Source: Choricystis sp. odSpoLacu1
Taxonomy: Eukaryota; Chlorophyta; Trebouxiophyceae
Assembly: GCA_958009055.1 (NCBI GenBank)
Contig: OY253652.1
Coordinates: 124,001-188,000, forward strand
Reading direction: 5' to 3'
Length of the DNA stretch: 64,000 nt
Shown here one piece after another: positions 45,901 through 56,371 of this stretch (within the stretch, counting starts at the first letter, position 1; each line of letters opens with the position of its first letter). A model generated the notes under the pieces. The model did not search any database. It saw only the letters and a list, made by a program, of their open reading frames with translations, and was not told where the DNA came from. Position numbers and translations under genes: made by a program.

Positions 45901-45942
45901 GGCGAGCGTGGCGGCGCGGCGCGGCGCGTGGGGGCGGGGCAT
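42926..45942 (-). CDS. large Pro-rich extracellular matrix-like protein, possible PA14-like domain
   Basis: Exons are 45942-45841 (signal peptide, ALALAVGVAHA), 45724-45534, 45425-45295 and 45202-42926. The product is about 899 aa if one base is removed from the G11 tract at 45624-45634; exon 2 is otherwise one base too long to keep frame. The early part has Cys-containing beta-rich segments (ARFFGTPTATPTAFTVTCAG). A middle region (CARFTGRLSLSLGG, DLPPGAHALTAAYAAPPSGTAVLQLW) recalls PA14 carbohydrate-binding modules. Then come about 10 repeats of (P)ATTQPPPPP, further Pro/Thr/Glu-rich linkers, and a C-terminal Cys-containing beta domain. The overall plan fits algal hydroxyproline-rich wall glycoproteins. 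Family assignment is tentative. Confidence 0.65.
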
Positions 45943-46496
45943 AGCGGCGGGCGGGGGGGCTGTTGTTTGTTTCGGGGTACACAGACGGGGGGGGGGGGGG
46001 CGCGTTGGCAGGGGCGCACGCGGGAGAATAAAATGAGGGGGGCAGTGTGGACACGGGGATACGCGGGGGCTGCGCTGGAAAACGAGAGGCGTTTTGTGTG
46101 TGTGAGAGGGACGTAACGTTTTTTGAGCAAACAAAAAAAGGTTGACAGGAAAAAAAAGGGGTTCAGCCATCCCTTCTCCCTCCGCACACCCGCCCGCCGC
46201 CAAGGGCCGCATCGTTGGCGGAAAGAACCCAGCTTGGCGCGCGGAAGGTGGGCGGGGGGGGGGAGGAGGGGATGGCCACAAAAAAAGGGGGGGGGAGGAA
46301 GAGAGCAACAAGAATCAGGCGCGCGGCCCGCCGTGCGCGCGCGTTGTTTGGGGGGAAAGCGTTTGGGGGGGGAGTAGGTGCACAAGGGGGGCGCGCAAAG
46401 CACACGGGGGATAAGTCTCTCTAGAAACACTCAAAAAAACACAGCGCTCGGCGCTCCCGATGAAGAAAAAGAAAACAAAAAACACGCACAAAATTT
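45943..46496. other. 554-bp spacer without recognisable gene
   Basis: It lies upstream of the Pro-rich secreted-protein gene and downstream of the 46497-48054 gene. It is G-rich on the + strand, with A-tracts. No conserved open frame or RNA gene was seen. Confidence 0.5.
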
Positions 46497-48054
46497 TCAC
46501 GCCTGCGCCAGCCTGGCCACCAACGCCGCCGCGGCTGCTGTCGCAGCCGGCGTGCGCCCTCCATACGGCGCCATGGCGCGCGGCCGGCGCGGCACCGCGG
46601 CCGGCGGCGGCGGCGACGCCGACGCGCGGCCGCCACAGCGCGGCGACGCGCCGCCGCCGCCGCCCTCGCTGGCGGCTTCGGCCGCGATGGCGGCTTGGAC
46701 GGCGGTCAGGACGTCCCCCAGTTTGAGGGCGAGGCGCGGGCCCACGCCGCCGCAGGGGGGCAGGGGGCGTGGGGTGGGTGACGCGTCGGCGGCGTCACCA
46801 TCTCCGCCCGTCACCACCAGTGCGCCGACCAGCGTGCCACCTCCCGCGCGTTTCCGGCTCAACACGGCCTCGCTCTTGCTGCGTCTCAGGGCGGACGCGG
46901 CCACCGCGGACGCGGCCGCCGCGCGGCGCGCCGACGCGCGCGCGGGCAGCCCGCCACCCCGCGGCGCGGCGGGGGCCGTCGTGGACGACGGCGGCGACAC
47001 CGCGTCCGACCGAAAGGAGCCGACGCGCGCCATGCGGCCGCGCGAGGAGGCGGCGGCAGCCCGGGACGGCGCGGAGGCAGTGGCCGTGCCGCCGCGCGGA
47101 CCGCGCGGCGCGGCGCGAGGCGGCCGCGGCAGGCCGCTGCCTCCACTCCCGCACATCAGGGCGGGGTCAGCTGCTCCCGGGTCCAGTAAAGCCGCCAAAG
47201 CGGCTTCATCGTCCACGCCGTCCACTCCGGCAGGGGCCCAGTGAGCGCCGCCGCCTCCCGAAACAGCGGCGGCCGCCGCCGCCACGGCGCCCCCGCCAAA
47301 CAGGAGGGCGGCGGCGCCGTCGTCCAGGGTGACGAACCCCGGGGCAGAGGTGGGACGGGTGGGCACGGCTGGTGTGGGGGTGGGTGGGTGGGAGGGAAGG
47401 TGAGAGGGAAGAGGCGTTTTTGCGCATCCCCTCGCTCTCTCAGCCGCGTGGCGCCAAACGCGCGTGGCCTGCCCCTCCAGCCCGCCCCCCCCCCCCCCCG
47501 ACACGCGGGAAAGGAGCGACTGCGTGGGTGGCGGGGGTGGCGCCGCCCTGCAGCCAGCCAACCGCCGCGCGGAATGGGAGGGAGAGCGCGATCTCGGCTC
47601 CAGGGTCAGAGAGCGTGGCGCCAAAAAAACGCCAGCGCCGCGCGCTCTCTCCCCCGCGCGCGGGACCGCTGCATTGACGGCGCCCCCCCACCGCGCCTCT
47701 GACGTTGGAATGCGCGACCTCGGGGGTGAGGCGAGGGCGCACACGGCGGCGGGCGGCGAGAGGGCGGGAGGCACAGAGGAGGAAACCGCCCTCGACCCTG
47801 TGCGAAAAAAAAAATGAACACGCAGGGGCCCGTCCCCCGCATTGCGCGCCCCTCCCCACTCCACACACCCTCCCACACTCACCATACGAGTAGTGCGACG
47901 GCACGGTGGACACAAACGCTTCCAGCGGGGACGCGGGCACCCCCAGGTGCGCCCCCGCAAACGCGGTGCGGTTGTGGCAGGGGGCTGCGGGCACGCCCGC
48001 CGCCACGCCGGCCGGGAGGGGCGGGAGGGCGGATGCGCCCGTGGCGCCGGTCAT
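46497..48054 (-). CDS. Ala/Ser-rich protein of unknown function
   Basis: Exon 1 is 48054-47883 (MTGATGASALPPLPAGV start) and exon 2 is 47368-46497. The intron is 514 nt, long for this window, with GTGAGT donor and CACCAG acceptor (phase 1), giving 347 aa. The N-terminal part (HNRTAFAGAHLGVPASPLEAFVSTVPSHYSY.. APGFVTLDDGAAALL) looks structured. The rest is low-complexity Ala/Gly/Arg, with a basic Ser motif ALRRSKSEAVLSRKR and a helical end (LALKLGDVLTAVQAAI). No family is recognised; a nuclear regulatory protein is possible from composition only. Confidence 0.55.
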
Positions 48055-48255
48055 TGGCGGGGGGAGAAGGCGCGGATGTGTTCAAACGCGGTCCCCCTTG
48101 AGAGTGTGTTCGTTTTTTCGTTTTGGGGTGTGTTTTTGTCGCCTCTCCCTCCCTCTTTCCAAAACCCCGAGTGGTGCCGCGGTGTGTGTAACAAACGAAA
48201 GGATATAGTGTGGGGGGGCCGTCACCAAACAAAGAAAGAAATTCAGAAAACCCTC

Positions 48256-49426
48256 TCACTCGTCCCCGCTCGCCGCGGCCGCCGCGGCCGGCGCGGCCGC
48301 TTCGTCGCCGTCTTCGTCGCGAAAGCTCACCTTCACCATGGCCGCCCGCACCAGTTTGTCGCCCAGCGCGTACCCCCGCCTGAACTCCTGCAGCACGGTG
48401 CCGTCAGGGACGTCGTCGTTGGGCTCCCGCATGACGGCGTCATGGACAGCGGGGTCGAAGGGGGCGCCCTCCCCCGGGACGGGGGTCACGCCGGCCGCCG
48501 CAAACGCGTCGAGCAGCTGCTTGTGCAGGCCGCCGTACGCGGCCGCGATCTTGGCCTCGCCGTCTGTCGTGGCTGCGACCGCGCCTTTGGCGGCGTCAAA
48601 GGAGTCGGCGACAGGAATCAAAGCTTCCACGGCGGCGGCACGAGCAGACGCGGCGGCCGCCTCTTTCTCGGCCGCCGACCGTTTCCTGAAGTTGTCAAAG
48701 TCCGCCCCCAACCGCAGCAGCCTGTCTTTGGCGGCTTCGAGCTCGGCTTCCGCGGCCTGGGCGCGGGCTTCGGAGGACGCGGCGGCGGCGGCCGCGTCGT
48801 CCGCGGCGGACGAGAGCGAGTCGAGCGCGGCCACCGCATCACAGAAAGTCGACCCGTCCCCATCCTCCAGCGCCGCCAGGGCGGCGCGGGCGGCGGCGGC
48901 GTAGACGATGTGGGGGGGGCCTTGGTCGACAAGCTCGCTGTGGGGGGATGGGGGTGGGGAGGGTGGGTCGAAGGACAGCGGGCGAGCGCGCGTTTTTCGC
49001 CCACCCTTTCTCTCTCCACACCAAAACCAAGAACTCACCCGTCCTGGCCGTCCACGTCGGCGTCGCTGTCGTCGCTGGCTTTGGCCTGTGTGTGGGGTGG
49101 GACGGGCGGGCAGGTGGGGAGGGTTGGGTTTGGGTGTGTCTCTCCAGCACGCGCGTGTGTCCGGAGACGTCAACGCCTCCATTCTCCCCCGCCCGCCCGC
49201 CCTCCCTTCCCCACACGCGCCCCGGCAGCCCACGCGCACTGCGGCAAGGCCGCACGTTTTCAGCTTCTCCCTCCCCTCCACTACTCACCAGCAACGAAGC
49301 CGCGCGCCACGTGGCGCGGCGCGGTGGCGGCGCGGGCCGGCCGACGCGCGGCCGAGCCGCCGCAGCACCAGCGGCCGGGCGGCGCACGGCCGCGACGCGG
49401 ACGGGCGACGCCAGCAGGGCGTGCAT
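48256..49426 (-). CDS. GRPE: GrpE nucleotide-exchange factor, organelle-targeted
   Basis: Exons are 49426-49289, 49085-49039 (47 nt) and 48937-48256, giving 288 aa. Exon 1 is almost entirely an Arg/Ala/Pro-rich targeting peptide (MHALLASPVRVAAVRR). A coiled coil then leads to the GrpE core: LLRLGADFDNFRKR, EALIPVADSFDAAKGA, LLDAFAAAGVTPVPGEGAPFDP.. HDAVMREPNDDVPDGTVLQEFRRGYALGDKLVRAAMVKVS. The conserved GY...L.R.A.V beta-domain end is complete. It releases ADP from Hsp70 in chloroplast or mitochondrion; the long region before the core favours the chloroplast type. Confidence 0.92.
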
Positions 49427-49691
49427 GTGTGTGTTGTGTGTGTGTGTTGTGTGTGTGGGAGAGGGCGGACGGGGAGGAAAGAAAAGAGACGGCTTGTGAA
49501 TTGTTTGCTGGCCACACCGAAACAAAACGCTCTGCGAAAAACACGCCCGCTGCCAGCCACCGCCGCCCACACACGCCACTCGCCAGGTCCCACATACAGT
49601 GGTTTGAAGCACAGCAAAACAAAAAACAAGGATCAGTCTTACAAAAAAATCAGTCATCCTGCACCCCCCCCCCCTTCCTCCCTACTCCCCA

Positions 49692-50693
49692 TCAATCACT
49701 GTCGCTGCTGCTGCTGTCGCCACCGTCCGACAGCCCCATCATCGCGTCCAGCTTGGTGTTGACCTGCTTCTTCTGCTTGGCGTCGGCCGCCGGCTGGGCG
49801 GGCGCACCCGCGTCACCACTCGCCACCGCGCCCCCTCCACCCTTCAACGAGTCCGCCACCGCGGCCTTGGCCGCTGCCGCCGCCGCCTCCTGCTCCGCAC
49901 GCACCGCGTCGCCATCCACCTCGACGTCTGCGGCGGCGGCCTTGGCGGCAGCTTTGGCGGCTTTCGCAGTCACGCGCAGGTGTTTTTCAGCCACCTTCTC
50001 CAGGGCGCGCTCCTGTTCGCGCGCCTCCCAGTCGGCCAGAGCGGCTTCAGCCTTGACTTGGCGGATGCTGTGTGAGTGGGTGTGGGGTGGGGTGGGTGGG
50101 AGGGTTGGTTGTGAGGGAAAAAACAACAACACTCACCTCCCTCCTTCCTCTCTCTCTCTCTCTCCCCACCACCACACACTCACCGCCTGCCGCTCAAGTC
50201 GCGGCACGCGTCAAAGTTGGTCGTCTTGGCGACCCGCCCCTGGGCTCGCAACAGGGAGCCAAAGCCGCCTTTTCCCCCCGCCAGCGCGCGCGCGGGGGTC
50301 AACGCCAGGAAGGAGGGCAGGCGGGCCGAGGAGCTGGGTGGTGTCAGCGTCCAGGCGCCGGCGGCCACGGCGGAGGCGGGGGAGGGGTGGCCTGTGGGGT
50401 GGAGGGGAGGCAGGGAGGGATGTGTGTTGTCGGCGTGTGTGTGTGTGTGTGTCCTCTACCCGCGCCGTCTGGCAGACGGCGCGGGAAGAGGCCCGCTTCC
50501 ACGACTCAAACACAAGCCATGTGCACGCCTCAAGGCGGGCACAAGCTCACGCCCCGCGCGGTTCTCCGTCCCTCCCACACGCACCGACTGCCGCCAGCGC
50601 GCGCGCCGCGACGCACGCCGCGCCGCCGCCGGCCGCCACGGCGACGGACACGAGTCCGTGGGACGCGGTGACGGAGACGATGTGCTGCGACAT
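49692..50693 (-). CDS. SDE2: SDE2-like protein with ubiquitin-like N-domain and GG/KGGFGS processing site
   Basis: Exons are 50693-50585, 50391-50184 and 50067-49692 (phases 1 and 2), giving 230 aa. Residues 1-76 would form the ubiquitin-like part, ending [19 protein letters not shown] then starts at residue 77, followed by [33 protein letters not shown], the SDE2 signature. In known SDE2 a deubiquitinase cuts after the Gly-Gly, and the exposed Lys-starting fragment joins the spliceosome or controls replication stress. The product is about half the length of human SDE2 and ends in an acidic Ser/Asp tail. It is divergent from the GST gene, with 105 bp between starts. Confidence 0.88.
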
Positions 50694-50798
50694 GGGTGCT
50701 CGCGAGAGAGTGGGGAGGCTCTCACAAAGAAAACGCCGCGAAAGTGTGTTTCACTCTTCTCTCCATTCGCGACCTCTGGCGCCGCGCCCGACGCACGA
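50694..50798. promoter_or_regulatory. 105-bp divergent promoter region
   Basis: This is the spacer between the start codons of SDE2 (-) and the theta-class GST (+). No specific element was recognised. Shared promoter function is inferred from the spacing. Confidence 0.35.
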
Positions 50799-51554
50799 AT
50801 GGCGCTTGAACTCTACGTCGATTATGTGTCTCAACCGTGCCGAGCCCTGGCCCTGTTCGTGCGTGTCCAAGCGCTACCCATCGTTCTCACCCGTGTGTCG
50901 CTGGCCAAGCGCGACCACCGCGCTCCCACCTTCACCCGCCGCTTCCCGCTGGCCAAGCTGCCGACCCTGTATGATCCAGCAGCGGCGCTGTACCTGCCTG
51001 AAAGCGGCGCCATTCTGCGTTACTTGTTGAGGGTGACGCAGGGGCCGCACACGCTGTGGCCGTCCGACCCCCGCGACGCGGCACTCGCAGACGCTGCCCT
51101 CTCCTGGACACTGACCGAACTGCGCCCCGCGGCTGCCGGCCTCGTCTGGGCCACCGTGCTGGCTCCAACGGCAGGTGGCGTGGCGGATGCAGGGGCGGCG
51201 GCGCGCGCCGCCACAGCGCTGCGCGCCGCACTCACGACTCTGGAAACGTGGCTCGCCTCCGACGGCGCCGCCATGGCGGGCCTGCCCACCATCACAGCGG
51301 CCGACGTGTTTGCGGTGTGCGAGCTGGACCAGTTGGCGCTGCTGCCGGTGGCGGCAGCGCGCGGTGGTGGTGACGCCGACACACCAACCGCAGCCACTCT
51401 CCTAGCCCCCTACCCCCGCGTCAGGGCGTGGTACGCGCGCGTGGTGAGGAGGTTGACGCCCCAACACTATGGCGAGGTCACGGCGCCGCTGAGGCGGGCG
51501 GTGGCAAGGTTTGCGGGAGGGTGGTGGGCGGGGGCAGAGGCGGCGCGGCTGTGA
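50799..51554 (+). CDS. theta-class glutathione S-transferase
   Basis: A single exon encodes 251 aa from ATG 50799. It begins LELYVDYVSQPCRALALFVR, the theta-class N-terminus, with the catalytic serine in SQPCRA. Also present are PLAKLPTLYD, LPESGAILRYL (the glutathione-binding E-S pair) and a C-domain with LPTITAADVFAVCELDQL, matching the theta N-capping box region. It is likely to conjugate glutathione to electrophiles or reduce organic hydroperoxides in the cytosol. No targeting peptide is visible. Confidence 0.9.
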   Translation: MALELYVDYVSQPCRALALFVRVQALPIVLTRVSLAKRDHRAPTFTRRFPLAKLPTLYDPAAALYLPESGAILRYLLRVTQGPHTLWPSDPRDAALADAALSWTLTELRPAAAGLVWATVLAPTAGGVADAGAAARAATALRAALTTLETWLASDGAAMAGLPTITAADVFAVCELDQLALLPVAAARGGGDADTPTAATLLAPYPRVRAWYARVVRRLTPQHYGEVTAPLRRAVARFAGGWWAGAEAARL

Positions 51555-52753
51555 ACAAAAAAGTGAAAAAGGGCGGCCCACTTTTTTTGACACGCAAGGT
51601 TGGCTTGGGATGGGGGGCAGCTGGTGACAGAAGTAGCAGAAAAAAAATCACAGCACAATTGTGCGGCCGAAACGTTGGCAGCGTCGTGAGCGAGGCGTCG
51701 GTGAAGTGCGGTGAAGCGCACCCGAAGCGACAGTGAATACTCACAAGCTTTTCACGTCACTCTCGCGTCTGCACCGCAAAAAGTGCAGCCTGTGGCCACA
51801 AACGTTTCACAGACGCGTCTGTGAAGACTCGGTCGTGCTTCATTTCATTTGCGAGGCCCTCGCACAAACTGGCCTCCTTGTCCTCACGGACTCGGCACTC
51901 GTTCAGGGGCCGCGCGCCTCCTCCCCTCCACCCTCCACCCCCCCCATCGGCCGGCCGGCACCCAGCGTCGTGCCGCGCGGGAGGCGGCGCGCCCCGACAC
52001 TCAGCCAGTGGGTGCCACACGGCCAGTTTTTACAGCTTCTGCGCCCCACCTCAGGTGAGTGTCTCGGGCAGGCCTGCCGACGCCCGCCCACCCGCCTTGC
52101 GGCCGGTCCGCGGGGGTGCGCCCCCCCCAAACCGAGGGAGGAGGAGCCATGCCATCGGCCAGAGGCGGCAGGTTGGGGCGGCGTGCGCGGAGCGAGCGCC
52201 GGGGACGGTGGCGTGTGCCGGCCGTTTTTTCCCCGCCGGTCGGGCGCTTGTTTTTTCGGGCACCTCTGCGCCCCCGGTCCCCGGGGCCTCGCCCGCCCCC
52301 GCCCTGCGCGGCCGACCCCGCCAGGGCGGGTGAGAGGCTTGACTGCCTGGTCTGGCGGCTGAGATCGGGGCAGGGAGGGCGGGAAGGCGCCCCTACAACC
52401 GGGCACCCCAGCGCCCTGGCATCACCGACGCCGGAGTCTTCGCTTGGACGCTGATCCACGACGGCCGGTGGGGGCGGCGGCTTGGCTCCGTCAATCCCGC
52501 TTTCCCCCCACGCCGACGCAGCCTGCTCCCGTGGTTGGCGTGGGGGGGGCGGGTGTGGAGGCCAACAGCCCTGCCCCGCGCGCGCGACCGCTTGTCGCCC
52601 TGCTCCACCCGATGCAGAGCGGCGACCCGACGCACCTTTCCGCCACGCGCCTCCGCCCTTTTTTCTTTTTATGCACCTCACCGCCCTCCCTCTCCCCCCA
52701 CACAGCGCCCCGCCTGACACCGCCGTTTACCCTACCAGTCACACGCTCACACA
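51555..52753. other. 1.2-kb gap; possible 5'-UTR exon and long intron of the cyclin gene
   Basis: No open frame here looks protein-like. A strong donor (CCTCAG/GTGAGT at 52055/52056) and an acceptor (CCCCCCACACAG ending 52705) could bound a 650-nt intron just before the cyclin start. If so, an untranslated first exon lies around 51700-52055, which also has a palindrome CAGACGCGTCTG (51811-51822). A structured RNA gene was considered but no known RNA motif was recognised. Confidence 0.35.
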
Positions 52754-53681
52754 ATGCTGGTGACCTCGCACTCACACCCCCGCCCGGCGCCGGCCCAGCC
52801 GCCGTCCAAGCGCGCGCGCACGTCGACCGCCGCCGCGGCCGCAGACGTCGCCAACAACGCGGCCGCCGCCGCCCTCCTCCTCACGTGCGACGAAGCGCCC
52901 GCCGCCCTGGAGTCGCCGCCGTCATCGCCCGACGTGGGCGCCCCCAGCAACGCCCCCGGGTCGGCGGGGTCCGCCGCGTCTGGCCTGTCGTCCACGTCGG
53001 TCGTCCCCCGCGGCGACTGCGGCCGCCCTGGGCGGCAGGCCGCCCCGCCCCGGCCCCCCCACGACGCGGGCCCACACGTCGGCTGGGTTGGAACCCGCCG
53101 CGTTGGCCAATCCTGTGGCGGTCGCGCTCGCCTTTGGCTTTTCGCACGTGGCTGCCCGCGTCGGCGCGTCCTACTTCCGCCGCCTCGCGTCCAAGGACGC
53201 CGCCCTCGCCGCCGCGGCCGCCCGCTTCCCCGCGTTTGCCGCGCTGGCGGGGCCGTCGGCTGCGGCGGCTGCCGCTGCGGCGGCTGCCTCCGCCCCGGGG
53301 CGCGCCCCCGTGCGCGCGGCCCGCGGCGCGGCGCTGGCCCGCGCTGGCTCCGCGCCCCCCCTCCGCCGCGCGACGACGCCCCCACCCCAATACATCGGCG
53401 TCTCCACGTCCCGGTTTGGGTTTGCGGCGGCGCCGGCGCCCTCGCCTGGGGATGGCAGCAGGCTTGTCAGTGTGTACCTGGCCTGCGTGCACGTGGCTGC
53501 GAAATGTGTGGAGCGTGTCCCGTACGCGCGCCTCCTCCCCACCATGCTCACCTGGGCGGCGGGGGGGGCGACCGTGTCCCCCGCTGTCGCCGCCTGTGTG
53601 GAGCTGGACGTGCTGCAGGCGCTGGAGTGGAGGCTGGGGCCGTTTTTCGCGGCCAAGGAGAACGCCAAGCCCACGGCGTGA
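52754..53681 (+). CDS. cyclin-domain protein, apparent one-base frame break
   Basis: From ATG 52754 the frame reads SKRARTST and Ala/Ser-rich sequence. It then loses sense near a C5 tract (53005-53009), while the next frame continues NPVAVALAFGFSHVAARVGASYF and, after a polyalanine stretch, SVYLACVHVAAKCVERVPYARLLPTML and VAACVELDVLQALEWRLGPF, a good cyclin-box half with the Lys of the AAKC helix. Removing one base gives 308 aa to TGA 53681. It stops after the first cyclin fold, so there is no C-terminal cyclin domain. It probably binds and activates a cyclin-dependent kinase; the class is uncertain. Confidence 0.65.
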
Positions 53682-55403
53682 TCACAACGACGACCGACCA
53701 CCCCTGCCTTTTCTATTCACCCAACACAATGCGATTTCTACGTGGCGCGCACGGCTCCCAATCCAACCGGCCTTTTGAACAACGTGCGCCACTTCAGGGG
53801 GCAGGCCACGGTCCTTCAAAATCGCCCTTTCCTCGCGCCGCCTGTCGACTTTTCCCCTCGGCTCTTCCCACCAAGGTTTTAATGCGCGAGCTGTGGAGCT
53901 GTGAGCTGTGCTGTGGTGTGTGAGCGCGAGCTGTGGTGTGCGGGGGGGCGAGAAGGGTTCCGTGGTGTCGACTGGCTGCCCTGTTCGTCGCTGTCGTGGT
54001 GTGTGCTGCCGCTTTTGCCTGAAACAAACAAGCCCCCCCGGTTTTTTTTTCTGGGCGCGCGAACCACCACGTGCGCGCGCGCGCGCCGTCCCCCCGGTTG
54101 TTTCTCCCCCTCGCCCCCTTGCCCCCCCGCGCGCGCGCGCCACCCCTCCCCACCTGCCCCTCTTTGCCTGACCTCTTTTTCCCCGAACAAACACCAACCA
54201 AACCCAAACCACGAAACACCACCATGCCTTTTTCGCCCGCCCCGTCTTGCCCCCCTCCCCCCCCTCATGCGCGCCCTTGCGCGCGGTTGTGGGGGGGAGG
54301 GGCGGGGGTTCGCGGCGCCTTTTTTCCGATCCTGCCCCTGACAACAACTCACGGTTCTTCAAACACACACACTATGCACGTTCCATCCCGTCGAGAGAGA
54401 GTCGTTCCCCCTCCTCACTGTCGTTAGGCTAGCCTTTTTCCCGACCCGTGTTTTTGGGTTCGGGCCCTGGAGCCCTCCCCCCCCCCCCCCCAAGAAAAAA
54501 GACCCCCGCCTTCCCCCACCTTCGCCTTTTTTTTTCGGTCGGCCCGCTGACACCGATCCGCCCCCCCCCCCGCCACGCAGCAGGAGAGAGAGAGAGAGGG
54601 AGGCGTGCCCACGTTCCCTCCCCTCCTCCCTCCCCCCCACGTCCCCCCCCCGTCCGATCCACGACACCCCCCACCCCCTCGAAAAAAGACACACACCACC
54701 CGCAACCCGCAGCGCACCCGACACCACCACCCCCCGACACACCACAAAAACAAAAGAACGGCGTTTTTTTACTTTTGCACACCACCCCGACACTGTACCC
54801 ACACCACCCTGTTCTTGTACTGTTCTCCCCCTGGTTTCCCTCGTTTATTCGCTCCGCGCGCGCGGCGCCACCCCTGCGTGGCGCCGCGCGAACTCCCGCG
54901 TCGCGCATAGACTTGTTGCTTGTTTGGACCTCACCAATAACCCCCTGGGTCCCGGCCTTCGTTTTCCGCCCGCACTCTGATGCAGTGGCTTGGTTTTAAA
55001 AGTTTTGTCTCGACACACTTTGACAATTTTGACTTGAAAACCCCCACCCCCACCCCCCGCACACACACAACGGTTTTTTTGTTTAGGGCGTTTGTTGATC
55101 TGGGCTCGCGGGCCAACCAACAGTCTCTGACAGTCTTTTGCTGCCTTGTTGCCTTCTTGCTTTCGCACCGCTGTTTTTTTCACCCTTCCCTTTTTGTCCC
55201 CTGGTGCCCCTCCCCCCCCAAAAAAAATTCACGCCTGTGTAATCCCCCCCAAAGGTCTCGAGTGTGGTGCTCGAACGCGCTGCTGCGGTGTCTTAAAAAA
55301 GAAAGAAAGAGGGGTGTGTGTGAAAGAGAGGCAAAAACAAAACGCGGCACTCCCTCCTCTCTCCCTTTCTTTAAAAACTGCCGCCCCCCGCACACACACT
55401 ACC
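53682..55403. other. 1.7-kb gap without recognisable gene
   Basis: This is low-complexity sequence: GC dinucleotide runs, C-tracts, AC/CA-rich and T-rich stretches. Open frames on both strands look like composition artefacts. A perfect hairpin lies at 54859-54890. The last 400 bases are more AT-balanced and probably include the promoter of the ubiquitin-like gene. Confidence 0.45.
54859..54890. other. 13-bp perfect GC-rich hairpin with 6-nt loop
   Basis: The arm 54859-54871 (CGCGCGGCGCCAC) is exactly complementary to 54878-54890, with the loop CCCTGC. It is isolated in the gene-free gap. It could be an RNA stem or chance in GC-rich DNA. Confidence 0.5.
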
Positions 55404-56294
55404 ATGCTCGTCATCGCCCTGCCCAACGGCCGCTCCTTTGCCGTGGACGCGCCGGCCGACGCGACGCCGGACGCGCTGCGCGCCGCGGTGGAGAAGGCGA
55501 CGGGTGAGAGAGAAAGACATGAGGGGGCAGCGTGGCGGCGCGCACCCCACCCTCCCCCCCGCAAAACGTTCACCCCTCCCCCCACCCCCTCATAGGCACC
55601 CCTCTCGGCACCCAGACCCTGGTGGACGCGGCCGGCGCCCCCGCCACCTCGGCCGCGGCCGGGCTGCGGGTCGCGGGCGCGTCCCTCGCGCAGCCGCCGC
55701 CGCCACCGCCGGCCGGGGCGGACGGCGCCGTCACCATCACGGTCAAGCCGCGCCTGCAGAAGGAGACGTGGTCCATGTACTGGAAGGTGTGTGTGGTGGA
55801 GGTGGAGGAGAGAGAGAGGGGGCGTTTTTTTTTTTTCCCTCTGTGCCCGCTCCCTGCGCCAAACGACCCCTCCCTCTCCTCCTCCTCCCCATCCTCCCTC
55901 CCAGGAAACCATGGCCACCAAGACCATCCTGCACGACACCTTCACGTCCTCCTTCCCCCCCTCCGCCCGCGTCGCCGACGTGGCGGCCGCCGCGGCCACG
56001 CGCGCGGGGTGGACCCCCCCCCCCACCGACGCCGACCGCCTGCCCGGCTTCACGGCCCCCTGGACCACCGCGTTTGTGAGGGGGCATGCCGTCCCCCTGG
56101 ACGCCACCCTGGCGGCTGCTGGGGCGGCGGCGGGGGGGGAGGTGGTGATTGTGCGCATGGTTCTCAAACCCGAAAAGTGGAGCGTCATTCCCAGCGAAGG
56201 CGGCGCCGCCGACGACGAGGATGACGACGACGCCTCCACGTCGTCGGATGAAGAGGACACGGGGGCGGGGGGCGGGCTGTGGTGCGGCATTTGA
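55404..56294 (+). CDS. protein with N-terminal ubiquitin-like fold, unknown role
   Basis: Exons are 55404-55503, 55596-55786 and 55905-56294 (introns 92 and 118 nt; phases 1 and 0), giving 226 aa. The first 70 residues (MLVIALPNGRSFAVDAPADAT.. LRAAVEKATG.. GTQTLVDAAG) have the spacing of a ubiquitin-like beta-grasp domain. A basic stretch (TVKPRLQKETWSMYWKETMATKTIL) follows. A second region (FPPSARVADVAAAAATRAGWTPP.. GHAVPLDATLAAAG.. EVVIVRMVLKP) may be another beta-grasp. The C-terminus is acidic. There is no terminal Gly-Gly for conjugation. I do not recognise the family. Confidence 0.65.
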
Positions 56295-56371
56295 TTGAGG
56301 ATGGAGTGTGAGGGAGGTTGAAAGCAAAAACAGAGGTTACAAGGAAAAAAAACACACCGACCCTCTCTCCC

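Noticed and set aside
43160..46036. Plus-strand open frame of 958 codons opposite the Pro-rich secreted protein gene
   Set aside because: It is a Gly/Arg-rich antisense of the Pro/Thr repeats, and it crosses all introns of the better supported minus-strand gene.
51733..52362. Open frame of about 210 codons in the gap after the GST gene
   Set aside because: Its composition is that of translated GC-rich DNA, no motif is recognisable, and it runs across a strong splice donor.
52060..52450. RNase P or SRP RNA gene
   Set aside because: None of the conserved core sequences of these RNAs could be found on either strand; GC-rich pairing alone is not evidence here.
53682..54400. Overlapping minus-strand open frames of 140-230 codons
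   Set aside because: They are Arg/Gly/Lys-rich translations of C-tracts and CG runs, with no splice structure and no similarity between frames.
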